Positions 25,028 to 33,560 of a DNA stretch of 64,000 bases are shown here, one piece after another (the stretch's first letter is position 1; each line of letters starts with the position of its first letter). The position numbers and the translations under genes are program-made. This DNA comes from 38-11 sp964539975 (GTDB taxonomy: Bacteria; Bacillota; Clostridia; Tissierellales; Dethiosulfatibacteraceae). Where the stretch lies: the NCBI GenBank assembly GCA_964539975.1, contig CAZIKK010000013.1, positions 1-64,000 of the forward strand. The letters are read 5' to 3'. Under the pieces are notes generated by a model. That model was not told the DNA's origin. It searched no databases and saw nothing but the letters and a program-made list of their open reading frames with translations.

Positions 25028-25885
25028 TTAAAACGGCAAATGTTTTGCTATGTTGGATTCCTCTTTCAAAACACCCTTCAGTCGATCTGTTTTACAGCTG
25101 GCGATCACGGCAATCCCCGGACCATGTCCTGATAGAATACAATCGCTATGGACCACCACACCAATGCTAACCGCGCCTTTTAAATACTGTCGCCCAAAAG
25201 TGTTGTCACAATCGCTAAGCAAAACTAGGTCTCCAAATCTCAGTTTGTCAAGTCCGTAAGCTTCATTCGCTTCTGGATCGCCTGTCATGATGTCATAATC
25301 TCCGGAAACCGCTGTGGGACCGCCAATCCCAGATCCCATCAAATGCGCGGGTACCTGTGCAGCAACCGGCAACTGCAAAACGCCTTCACTTTCTTCCAAA
25401 CCTAGCTTTTCCAATAAGCTTGGGTCTATATTCATAAATTTTACATCTTCATAACCTTCAAACGCCAATCCTTGTCCCCAGCATTTGACTAGTATCTTGT
25501 CGTCAATCGCTAGTTTGTCCAGGTCTTCTCTTTCGAAATGAATCAAGACATGTTCAATGCCTCCATGCATGCCAGTCACATACCCCTTGGCACCTTTTGC
25601 TTCACCCGTCATGACTTTGGCCTCATTCCCAATGCCGGCCAATAACATCAACGCATTATTTTCAACATCAATTTCGTTTCGAATACTTACTCCCGGCTCC
25701 ACATGATCGCCGACGACCGTCATGCAGCTATCGCCCACTTTCACATTGTAGCAAATGCCTCCCACACCTGGTAGAATTTCGCCTATCCCCTCTCGATTAA
25801 CCCGATAGGGGCTTCTCGATGTAGGGCCATGTATCTTCCCTTGAGCGGATTGTATCACCAATCTGTCTTTGTTCGATTTTAACAT
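25028..25885 (-). CDS. DUF4438 domain protein
   Basis: 285 aa, cytoplasmic, no signal. The sequence fits the DUF4438 family throughout (GVGGICYNVKVGDSC near the N terminus; SGIGGPTAVSGDYDIMTGD; DCILSGHGPGIAVIAS). The fold of the family is a beta-rich barrel; no enzyme activity is established. It is the last gene of a DppABCDF-type operon, 16 bases after a 59-aa membrane protein, so a role in handling the imported compound is possible. Confidence 0.75.
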   Translation of the reverse strand: MLKSNKDRLVIQSAQGKIHGPTSRSPYRVNREGIGEILPGVGGICYNVKVGDSCMTVVGDHVEPGVSIRNEIDVENNALMLLAGIGNEAKVMTGEAKGAKGYVTGMHGGIEHVLIHFEREDLDKLAIDDKILVKCWGQGLAFEGYEDVKFMNIDPSLLEKLGLEESEGVLQLPVAAQVPAHLMGSGIGGPTAVSGDYDIMTGDPEANEAYGLDKLRFGDLVLLSDCDNTFGRQYLKGAVSIGVVVHSDCILSGHGPGIAVIASCKTDRLKGVLKEESNIAKHLPF

Positions 25886-25901
25886 TTATTACCCCCTGTT
25901 A

Positions 25902-26081
25902 TTAGCGAAACATCACTTTGATAATCACAGCTATGACCGCAAATATTCCAAGAAGAATGGGGATCATGTAAGATCCCAATGCGATCATTATTGCCAAAAA
26001 ATCATTTTTCTCAAACTGGACCTCTTTCTTGTCTTCATCCAGTTCTTTTTTTTCCAAAATCTCTTTCAAACGATCAAACAT
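25902..26081 (-). CDS. Small membrane protein of the peptide-transport operon
   Basis: 59 aa. A charged amphipathic first half (MFDRLKEILEKKELDEDKKE) is followed by one long hydrophobic stretch (residues 28-55) and a short basic end. AGGTGAG lies 7 bases before the ATG at 26081, and the ATG is one base after the DppF-like stop. This tight coupling makes it a real gene. It may be a partner of the ABC transporter or of the DUF4438 protein downstream. I recognise no family. Confidence 0.75.
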   Translation of the reverse strand: MFDRLKEILEKKELDEDKKEVQFEKNDFLAIMIALGSYMIPILLGIFAVIAVIIKVMFR

Positions 26082-26082
26082 G

Positions 26083-27057
26083 TTAGATCTCACCTGCAAA
26101 ATGACAAGCCACGCGATGGTTTTTTTGAATCTCTCTAAACTCAGGCACCTGTTCCATGCAAATATCTTTGACATGTGGGCATCTAGTATGGAATTTACAT
26201 CCCGTAGGCACATTGACATTACTTGGGATCTCGCCTTTAATGGCCTCCATATTCTTGACTTTTTTAGGGTCCGCTTCTGGAATAGCGGCAATCAAAGCCC
26301 TTGTATAGGGATGGAGAGGCGTTCGATAAAGATCCTCTTTCTGGGCCATTTCAATCATGGACCCCAAATACATGACCCCAATCTTGTCGCTGATATACTT
26401 GACCACACTCAAATCATGAGAAATAAATAGATAAGACAACCCCATCTCGTGCTTCAATCGGTTCATCAAGTTGAGAATTTGGGATTGAATAGATACATCC
26501 AAAGCTGACACCGGTTCATCTGCCACCACAAAATCTGGATTCAAAGCCAACGCTCTGGCTATACCAATTCTCTGTCTTTGACCTCCTGAAAATTGGTGCG
26601 GGTAGCGATTGATATGATACCTAGCCAATCCACAAGTTTCAACAATTTGCGCGACTCGTTCCTCATACTCAGCACCTTTTTTTACTAGGTTGTGGGCCAA
26701 TAACGCTTCTCCCACTATTGAATTTACGTTCATCCGTGGATTCAATGAGCTGTAAGGATCTTGAAATATAATCTGCATCTCTTTTTTTAATGGTTTTAAT
26801 TGACTTCTTTTTAGACGACTAATCTCTTTGCCTTTGAAAAAGATTTGCCCATCTGTAGGCTCATACAACCTGACAATGGTTCGTCCCAGTGTGGATTTCC
26901 CACAGCCAGACTCTCCAACAAGTCCTACTGTTTCCCCTTTCATCATATCAAAGCTAATGTCATCGACCGCCTTGAGTTGAAGAGGTTTCCTAAACGCACC
27001 TGCTTTGACAGGAAAGTACTTCTTTAGATTTTTTATTTCCAATATTTTTTCACTCAT
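26083..27057 (-). CDS. Peptide ABC transporter ATPase, DppF/OppF-like
   Basis: 324 aa. Walker A GESGCGKS, signature SGGQRQR and Walker B FVVADEP are intact. The C-terminal oligopeptide-transporter extension has cysteines in CKFHTRCPHVKDIC, typical of the 4Fe-4S-binding tail of this family. The start overlaps the preceding ATPase by 8 bases. Confidence 0.9.
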   Translation of the reverse strand: MSEKILEIKNLKKYFPVKAGAFRKPLQLKAVDDISFDMMKGETVGLVGESGCGKSTLGRTIVRLYEPTDGQIFFKGKEISRLKRSQLKPLKKEMQIIFQDPYSSLNPRMNVNSIVGEALLAHNLVKKGAEYEERVAQIVETCGLARYHINRYPHQFSGGQRQRIGIARALALNPDFVVADEPVSALDVSIQSQILNLMNRLKHEMGLSYLFISHDLSVVKYISDKIGVMYLGSMIEMAQKEDLYRTPLHPYTRALIAAIPEADPKKVKNMEAIKGEIPSNVNVPTGCKFHTRCPHVKDICMEQVPEFREIQKNHRVACHFAGEI

Positions 27058-28033
27058 CAGAAGCTTCCTCCTCTCCGTATAGGAAACAACTCACCACGTG
27101 GTCTTCTCCCACTTGATAGTTCCCCGGCTGTTTTTCTTGGCATTTGGGCATGGCTTTGTCACACCTAGGTGCAAAGTAACAACCTCGTGGCAACTCAAAA
27201 GGATTGGGCACTGCACCCTCAATGGTATTCAGTTCTTCCCTCGTTTCGTCCAGTTTAGGAATTGAGTTCAATAACCCAACCGTATAAGGATGTCGAGGCG
27301 TCTCATATAAATCATCCACCGGTGCTGACTCCACTATTCTCCCAGCATACATCACTAGCACATGGTCTGCCATTTGTGCCACCACACCCAAATCGTGGGT
27401 GATCATCATAATAGCCGTATCTGTTTCTTCTTTCAGTTTATTCATCAAAGCCAATATCTGCGCCTGAATGGTCACATCCAATGCAGTGGTAGGCTCATCC
27501 GCAATTAACAATTTAGGGTCACAGGCCAAAGCCATAGCAATCATTACACGCTGTCGCATGCCCCCGGACAATTGATGGGGATAATCGTCCACTACTTTTT
27601 CAGGCCTTGGGATCCCTACCAAGCTTAACAATTCAATGGCTGATTTCTTAGCGTCTTTTTTTGACAATTTTCTATGGAGTATCAGTGCTTCTCCTATTTG
27701 TTGTCCCACCTTGAAAACTGGATTTAAAGATGTCATGGGTTCCTGGAAAATCATGGAAATGTCATTGCCTCTAATCTCACGAATCCTTTTGTCTCCTGCA
27801 CCCACCAATTCTTCTCCCATAAATTGGATAGAGCCACTCACTATTTTTCCCGGTTTCTCAATGAGATTCAAAATACTCATGGCTGTGATGCTTTTTCCAC
27901 ATCCGGACTCTCCAACCACACCCAGAGTTTGTCCTTCCTTGATACTAAATGTGTTGCCATCCACCGCCTTCACGACCCCTTTGTCTGTATAGAAATAGGT
28001 TCTTAAATTGTCAACTTTCAATATCTCCTTCAT
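27050..28033 (-). CDS. Peptide ABC transporter ATPase, DppD/OppD-like
   Basis: 327 aa. Walker A GESGCGKS, signature SGGMRQR, Walker B LLIADEP, and the family C-terminal cysteine tail CYFAPRCDKAMPKC. It pairs with the DppF-like ATPase to energise the permease pair at 28042-30030. Confidence 0.9.
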   Translation of the reverse strand: MKEILKVDNLRTYFYTDKGVVKAVDGNTFSIKEGQTLGVVGESGCGKSITAMSILNLIEKPGKIVSGSIQFMGEELVGAGDKRIREIRGNDISMIFQEPMTSLNPVFKVGQQIGEALILHRKLSKKDAKKSAIELLSLVGIPRPEKVVDDYPHQLSGGMRQRVMIAMALACDPKLLIADEPTTALDVTIQAQILALMNKLKEETDTAIMMITHDLGVVAQMADHVLVMYAGRIVESAPVDDLYETPRHPYTVGLLNSIPKLDETREELNTIEGAVPNPFELPRGCYFAPRCDKAMPKCQEKQPGNYQVGEDHVVSCFLYGEEEASDE

Positions 28034-28041
28034 ATTCTCAC

Positions 28042-29034
28042 CTACCTAATCTCTTTTGGGTCAAAGGCATCTCTCAAACCTTCGCCTAACAAGTTTACAC
28101 TAATAACCGTGGCAATGATCAACACCCCAGGCGGCACCCACATCCATGGATAGTTTTCAAATATGGTCGCATTTCTTGCCAAGTTGATCATGTTTCCCCA
28201 ACTCGGCATGGGTGGCGTTACCCCCAATCCAAGAAATGACAATCCCGCTTCAAGCAAAATCGCAGAACCCATGGTCAAAGTGGCGCTGACGATCACATAG
28301 GCCAAAACATTGGGTACCAAATGTTTGACAATCCTGGATGCGTCGGATATGCCCAACGCTTCAGTTGCCAACATGAACTCTTGCTCTCTTAACGACAAGA
28401 TCTGACCTCTCACCACACGAGACAGGCCTGGCCAGCTGAGTATCCCCACCACAAAGACCACGACAAAAATAGATCGTTCCGATGGTACCCATCGCATCGC
28501 CGCTGAGATAGCAATCATTGTCGGTAAAAAAGGAATGGAAATCACAATTTCTGCAAATCTCATTAGGATGGAATCTACTATTCCTCCGTAGTAGCCAGCG
28601 ATGCCGCCAACCAGAGTCCCTAGAGAAACGGTAATGCCCGCCGCCATCAATCCTACCATTAGGGAGATCCTGCCTCCATAAAACAAACGAAACATCACAT
28701 CTCTTCCTTGTCTGTCCGTTCCCAGCAAATATTCCCTTGAAGGCGGCATATTGGCATTGGTAAGCTCAAATCCTTGTGCCCTCAAATCCACAAAAATAGT
28801 TTCTTTAATCAGCTCTCCTGTTGTTATTCCCTCTTGAGCTCTAAATAAATTGAAAGAGTAAATCATAGGAACAATGATTACCAATAAAACTATAATCAAA
28901 AAACCTGTCGCTCCAATAACCGCTACTTTGTTTTTCTTGAAACGATTCCAGGCAATGGTCCATGGCCCTTCCGCTTTCAGTGTTGAAACAACAGGCTCTG
29001 CGTTCAAATTCATTTTATTCTTATCTTCTGTCAT
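28042..29034 (-). CDS. Peptide ABC transporter permease, DppC/OppC-like
   Basis: 330 aa, N-terminal cytoplasmic segment then six helices; GTDRQGRDVMFRLFYGGRISL marks the DppC family and EALGISDASRIVKHLVPN is the ATPase-contact loop. GGAGGTG precedes the ATG. Confidence 0.9.
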   Translation of the reverse strand: MTEDKNKMNLNAEPVVSTLKAEGPWTIAWNRFKKNKVAVIGATGFLIIVLLVIIVPMIYSFNLFRAQEGITTGELIKETIFVDLRAQGFELTNANMPPSREYLLGTDRQGRDVMFRLFYGGRISLMVGLMAAGITVSLGTLVGGIAGYYGGIVDSILMRFAEIVISIPFLPTMIAISAAMRWVPSERSIFVVVFVVGILSWPGLSRVVRGQILSLREQEFMLATEALGISDASRIVKHLVPNVLAYVIVSATLTMGSAILLEAGLSFLGLGVTPPMPSWGNMINLARNATIFENYPWMWVPPGVLIIATVISVNLLGEGLRDAFDPKEIR

Positions 29035-29046
29035 CTACAACACCTC

Positions 29047-30030
29047 CTATTTCACTCTGACTCTTGGATCTGCCAAACCATAGGACAAGTCCGCCAATAG
29101 ATTGCCAAGAACCGTCAAAATTGCATAAAATACCAATGTAGCCATCACAAGAGACAAGTCTTGATTGTTAATCCCTCTCAACAGCGCCCTTCCAATACCT
29201 GGCCACAGAAAAACCGTCTCCAACAAAATCGCGCCACCAAAAAGCGAGGGAATCCACATGCCCAAAACAGTAATCACAGGCAACAACGCATTTCTGAAAG
29301 CGTGTTTGTAAATAACCACTTTTTCAGCCAATCCCTTGGATCTGGCTGTTCGAATATAGTCCTGATTGATCACCTCGATGACTGCATTTCGGGTGTAACG
29401 AGTAAGGGTTGCCAAGCTTGTCATGGTCAAAACAATAGCTGGCAACATCATATGCCGAGCCACATCCATAATTTCCGCCATTTTGCTTGGGTAGCCTCTT
29501 ATGCTCATGATGGAGGTCCTCATCCCGTTTAAAGGAATGCTTTCAACAGGAATAGCGATGTAAAAAATCAAAATCAACGCAAAGAAAAACGTGGGCATCG
29601 ACACCCCTACCAAAGAAAAGACCGTAAAGAAATTGTCAAACAAGCCGTACTTTTTCACAGCAGACCGTATCCCTACAGGAAGAGCAATCAACATGGCAAA
29701 AATCAAAGACACCAAATTAAGGATGAAAGAATTCCACACAAAAGTATTGATTACCTCATTGACCGGAGCCCCAAAAACAATAGAGCGCCCAAGGTCCCGT
29801 TCTATGACCACACGCTTCAACCACATGAAATATTGAACGTACAAAGGTTTATCCAAACCAAGCAACTCTTCTATTTGAGCTTTTCTTTCCGGAGAAACCT
29901 CCGATCCGACTCCCAAATAAGCTGACACCTGGTTGCCTGGCATCAAGTTTAAAACAAAAAATATCACCATGGATATCACAATTACTATGGGTATGAGCTG
30001 TAATATCCGCTTTGTCATGTATCGCAACAT
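29047..30030 (-). CDS. Peptide ABC transporter permease, DppB/OppB-like
   Basis: 327 aa, six helices; starts MLRYMTKRILQLIPIV as usual for DppB and has RSKGLAEKVVIYKHAFRNALLP as the ATPase-contact loop. AAGGAG is 8 bases before the ATG at 30030; an ATG three codons earlier is too close to the ribosome site. Confidence 0.9.
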   Translation of the reverse strand: MLRYMTKRILQLIPIVIVISMVIFFVLNLMPGNQVSAYLGVGSEVSPERKAQIEELLGLDKPLYVQYFMWLKRVVIERDLGRSIVFGAPVNEVINTFVWNSFILNLVSLIFAMLIALPVGIRSAVKKYGLFDNFFTVFSLVGVSMPTFFFALILIFYIAIPVESIPLNGMRTSIMSIRGYPSKMAEIMDVARHMMLPAIVLTMTSLATLTRYTRNAVIEVINQDYIRTARSKGLAEKVVIYKHAFRNALLPVITVLGMWIPSLFGGAILLETVFLWPGIGRALLRGINNQDLSLVMATLVFYAILTVLGNLLADLSYGLADPRVRVK

Positions 30031-30057
30031 GCCATTCACTCCTTATCTATCAGTTAC

Positions 30058-30097
30058 AAGAAGGCAATCAACAAGTACTTTGTCAGATTGCCTTCTT
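30058..30097 (-). other. Stem-loop between binding-protein and permease genes
   Basis: 12-bp perfect stem (30058-30069 with 30086-30097). On the minus strand the tail is only weakly T-rich. It probably protects the upstream mRNA or attenuates transcription into the permease genes. Confidence 0.55.
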
Positions 30098-30168
30098 CAT
30101 TTTTATTGTCGTCTTTCGCACAATGAATCTTTCAATGGCATCAAGACTATTTGATTACATGACTGAGA

Positions 30169-31914
30169 TTAATGTCCAACAATCCTTGCATCTCTCATAG
30201 CATCTACCCAGTTGTAGATTCCGTGTGTATGGAAGTTGGTCAATTTCTCATGATAGAAATCGAAGTAAGTGTTGGCATACACTGGCATGAACACAGCATC
30301 TTCCGTCAAGATTCTACCGATTTCCTGGTAAATTGGTTTCGCTTCCTCTTCATCCATGATTACTTCACCTTGATCAATCAAAGCGTCCACTTCTGGATTG
30401 CTGTATCGCGCAAAGTTATCTCGTCCAGAGCCAATATGTCTAGAGTGGAAATTGTTTTCGACTGTTCCATGTGGGTCATAGCTGGTAATAGTCGTAGCCA
30501 AGAAGAACATACTCCAATCTTCCACATTACCATCTGAATCGTAAAGAATGGTATCCAAAATAGAGTTAAACTCTTCGTATGCCACATTCAACTTTATGTT
30601 CAAGCCATTGCCCCAGTCTCTTTCCCACATTGGAATCAAGGTATCAAGAATATCATGATCGGGCATAGCCAAGATGAACAATTCCAATACTTCTCCATCT
30701 CTTTCTCTAAATCCGCTGTCTCCAACAACCCAACCAGCATCATCTAACAATTCTTTTGCTTTATCTAAGTTAAAAGAATAATCTGGTAGAGAAGCTTCAA
30801 ATTCTTCATCCATTACCCAAGATACTTGAGAATAAGGATGGAACTGCGTTTCTGCATAGCCTTGGAAATAGTTGGTTACAAACTCATCCAAATTGAACCC
30901 ATAATACAAAGCTTGTCTAACGGCTTTTTCTGTTGTTGGACCGAACTCATGGTTTGTCTGAACATAACCATAACCACTTCTTGGGTAGGAATTCAATTTG
31001 AATTCTGGTGCCGCTTCTGCATCTCGGATATTGTCAGGATCTATTTGTCCGGCTAAAACATCCACCTTTCCACTCAACAAGTCGTTCATTTCAGTTGTCA
31101 TTTCTGTTACTTCTAGCAACAATTCTTCTATCGCATACAGATCTTCAAATACATAACTTGGATTTCTTGTCAAATAAACGAATTCAGCTGGTTGATACTG
31201 AGCCAATACATAAGGACCTGAACCCATTGGTGCTGCATTCTTCTCAAGTACCGGTTCAGTAAATCCAATCTCATATCCTTCACCATAATAATGCTTTGGC
31301 ATGATTTGGAAAGTCGTGTTGGCAATATTCAATCTCAACGCTTCCTTAAACGTGAATTGCACGGTATAGTCGTCCAACGCTACAACGCCTGGAAAATCAG
31401 TCGTCTCGCCATCTGCAAACTCATCATACCCTTCCAATTGTCTTGCTACAGAACCATATCGTCCCGTGTAAGACGGATCAGAGATTAACATGTAACTGAA
31501 TACCACGTCATGAGCCGTTACAGGTTGTCCATCGGAAAACACATTGTCTTCTCTCATATAGAACGTGTAAGTCGTTCCATCTTCTGAGATATCCCAATCA
31601 TGAGCGGCTTCTCCTTCCCAATCTCCATCAAAATTTCTTTTGATAAGCGTTTGGAATACCAAGTCCACCACATACCCATCATAAGCTGATGAATAATAAG
31701 CAGGATTGAAATTTCCAGATGGTTCGGTGATACCGACTGTTAGCATGTTTTCATAAGTTACATCCCCAGGGTCCGGTGTTGGATCATCTTCTGGTTCGTC
31801 TCCTGGTTCGTCTGATGGATCTGGTGTCGGTGCCGGTGCAGGTTGTGAACAGCCTGCCACTAATGCTAAAATCAGCACCAATGCCAAAAATACTAGTAAG
31901 CTTCTTTTTCTCAT
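30169..31914 (-). CDS. Peptide-type substrate-binding lipoprotein (family 5, DppA/OppA-like)
   Basis: 581 aa. Lipoprotein signal with lipobox LVAGC, then a Pro/Asp/Glu-rich spacer (about 30 residues) and an SBP_bac_5 domain (FSDGQPVTAHDVVFSYMLI; GPYVLAQYQPAEF). The acidic-proline linker should hold the domain off the membrane. It captures peptides or a peptide-like ligand for the downstream DppBCDF proteins. GGGGGAG fixes the ATG at 31914. Confidence 0.9.
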   Translation of the reverse strand: MRKRSLLVFLALVLILALVAGCSQPAPAPTPDPSDEPGDEPEDDPTPDPGDVTYENMLTVGITEPSGNFNPAYYSSAYDGYVVDLVFQTLIKRNFDGDWEGEAAHDWDISEDGTTYTFYMREDNVFSDGQPVTAHDVVFSYMLISDPSYTGRYGSVARQLEGYDEFADGETTDFPGVVALDDYTVQFTFKEALRLNIANTTFQIMPKHYYGEGYEIGFTEPVLEKNAAPMGSGPYVLAQYQPAEFVYLTRNPSYVFEDLYAIEELLLEVTEMTTEMNDLLSGKVDVLAGQIDPDNIRDAEAAPEFKLNSYPRSGYGYVQTNHEFGPTTEKAVRQALYYGFNLDEFVTNYFQGYAETQFHPYSQVSWVMDEEFEASLPDYSFNLDKAKELLDDAGWVVGDSGFRERDGEVLELFILAMPDHDILDTLIPMWERDWGNGLNIKLNVAYEEFNSILDTILYDSDGNVEDWSMFFLATTITSYDPHGTVENNFHSRHIGSGRDNFARYSNPEVDALIDQGEVIMDEEEAKPIYQEIGRILTEDAVFMPVYANTYFDFYHEKLTNFHTHGIYNWVDAMRDARIVGH

Positions 31915-32216
31915 TCTACTCTCTCCCCCTTGGATTAAATTTAGCAAACGCATTTGCTACAGAATGATAGCCGATCTCAGTCGGCATTTGTATTGGTAAT
32001 TATACCTTATCATATAACAATAATCAATGAAAAACAATAACTTTGTAGTATAAGGGGTCTGTTAAGAATTTGCAATATCTTTAATGCAAATTTAATGAAA
32101 TATTAATAAAGCAAACAGTTTTTGATATATGTTTTTATATCACAAACAATAAATGCAATCAACTATCTTTCATTATTCCTTGAAAGCGTTCCACTATCTG
32201 CGTTTCATTCATCATT
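31915..32216. other. 302-base intergenic region upstream of the binding-protein gene
   Basis: No gene is seen. It holds the minus-strand promoter at 31999-32027, two small leader hairpins (TAGCAAA-CGCA-TTTGCTA at 31942-31959; GCCGA/TCGGC at about 31970-31985) and an 8-base inverted repeat AATTTGCA/TGCAAATT at 32067-32092. The remainder is AT-rich and featureless. Confidence 0.5.
31999..32027 (-). promoter_or_regulatory. Sigma-A promoter of the DppABCDF-type operon
   Basis: Minus strand TTGATT - 17 bases - TATAAT, 85 bases upstream of the lipoprotein start. Confidence 0.75.
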
Positions 32217-33560
32217 TCATTTTTCGCCTTCATTCTCAAAGGCTGGCATACGCTGGCCAGCTTCTTTTCGAAATTTTTGCATCTTTTCGTTCAATTGCTT
32301 TCTGATTTCTTTAATAGTTGATTCTGTGAGTGTTTTGTTCGCCACCAATAATTTGCCGTCAACAAATACATATCGGACATTCGAAGCATTGGCAGAGTAA
32401 ACAAGCACCGCGTATGGGTCAAAAATAGGAAACATATTGATGCTATCGGTTTCAACAATGACAACATCCCCTTTCTTGCCGGGTTCGATAGAACCAATTT
32501 CTTGATCCATTCCCAACACGCGCGCACCCCCAATAGTGGCTAAAGCCACAATCTCCTTGGCTGTGAACAACGATCGGCTTCGATGATGGTTTTTGTGGCA
32601 ATTGGCAAAGAGTTTCATCTGAGTAAATAAATCCAACGTATTGCCGCTACTCGGTCCATCCGTTCCCAGTCCAACGTCTAAGCCCATTGCCAACATATCT
32701 CTGATAGGAGCCACTCCTTTTGCGCTTTTTGTGTTGGCGCCAATACAATGCGCTATCCCAATCCCTCTTTTTTTGAGGATCTGCTGATCTTTTTCTGTTA
32801 AATGGATACAATGGGCCGCAATGGTTTTGTTTGCCCACACTTCCCAGGCATCCATGGCTTCGATTGGCGTCATTTTATAAGTCTCCCTAAAATAGGCCAT
32901 CTCATAATCCATTTCACTCACATGCATCGTTAATGGAACTTGATATCTGTCTGCTAGTTCTCGTGCCTTTTGCAATGCTTCTTTTGAGTTGGTGTTGGGT
33001 GCGTGGGGCGCAATGGCTGGAGTAATCAATTTGTGCCCCCTCCACTTCTGTATGAACGTTTCAGCATAAACCAATCCCCCATGAGATTTGGGCGCGTCGC
33101 ATGTCGGTTCCTCCATCACCGTCTCCCCTAATATTCCGCGCATTTTCATTTCTTCACATGCTTTGGCAATTTCATCTTCAAAGTAATACATGTCCAGAAA
33201 TGTGGTAACGCCTGATAGGAGCATCTCCGCCATGGCGTATTTCGCGCTGGCATACGCCAATTCTTTAGTCATGCAAGCTTTTTCAAGTGGTAGCAACAAT
33301 CGTCTTAATCGATCCTCACAATCATCCCCCAAAGACCTAAAAGGAATCATTCCCACATGGGTATGAACATTTACCATTCCTGGCATGAGCAATCCCCCTT
33401 GCCCATCCACTACTTGATCGAACGCTTCATCGTCAAAAACTCTATGCATTGCCCCCACTTCTGAGATTAAATGGTCTTCCATCACGACATAGCCGTTGGG
33501 GAAGACTTCCATCTTATCATTCATCGTCAATATGTGAACATTCTTAATCAAGCGTTTCAT
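32217..33560 (-). CDS. Amidohydrolase family aminohydrolase (MTA/SAH deaminase, SsnA/ATZ-TRZ group)
   Basis: 447 aa. Metal ligands in NVHTHVG (H66, H68), a His in TMHVSEMD, the HCIHL segment, and Asp of LGTDGPSSGN. These mark the subgroup that deaminates purine-like or guanidine-like rings (5'-methylthioadenosine, S-adenosylhomocysteine, guanine, triazines). It overlaps the adenine deaminase gene by 17 bases, so the two are translated together. Coupling to an adenine deaminase and an ABC importer suggests salvage or breakdown of an aminated heterocycle. The exact substrate is open. Confidence 0.8.
   Translation of the reverse strand: MKRLIKNVHILTMNDKMEVFPNGYVVMEDHLISEVGAMHRVFDDEAFDQVVDGQGGLLMPGMVNVHTHVGMIPFRSLGDDCEDRLRRLLLPLEKACMTKELAYASAKYAMAEMLLSGVTTFLDMYYFEDEIAKACEEMKMRGILGETVMEEPTCDAPKSHGGLVYAETFIQKWRGHKLITPAIAPHAPNTNSKEALQKARELADRYQVPLTMHVSEMDYEMAYFRETYKMTPIEAMDAWEVWANKTIAAHCIHLTEKDQQILKKRGIGIAHCIGANTKSAKGVAPIRDMLAMGLDVGLGTDGPSSGNTLDLFTQMKLFANCHKNHHRSRSLFTAKEIVALATIGGARVLGMDQEIGSIEPGKKGDVVIVETDSINMFPIFDPYAVLVYSANASNVRYVFVDGKLLVANKTLTESTIKEIRKQLNEKMQKFRKEAGQRMPAFENEGEK

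Noticed and set aside
32067..32092. AATTTGCA/TGCAAATT repeat as a terminator of the aminohydrolase operon
   Set aside because: Stem is short and AT-rich with a 10-base loop and lies about 125 bases past the stop; listed only as a repeat of unknown meaning.
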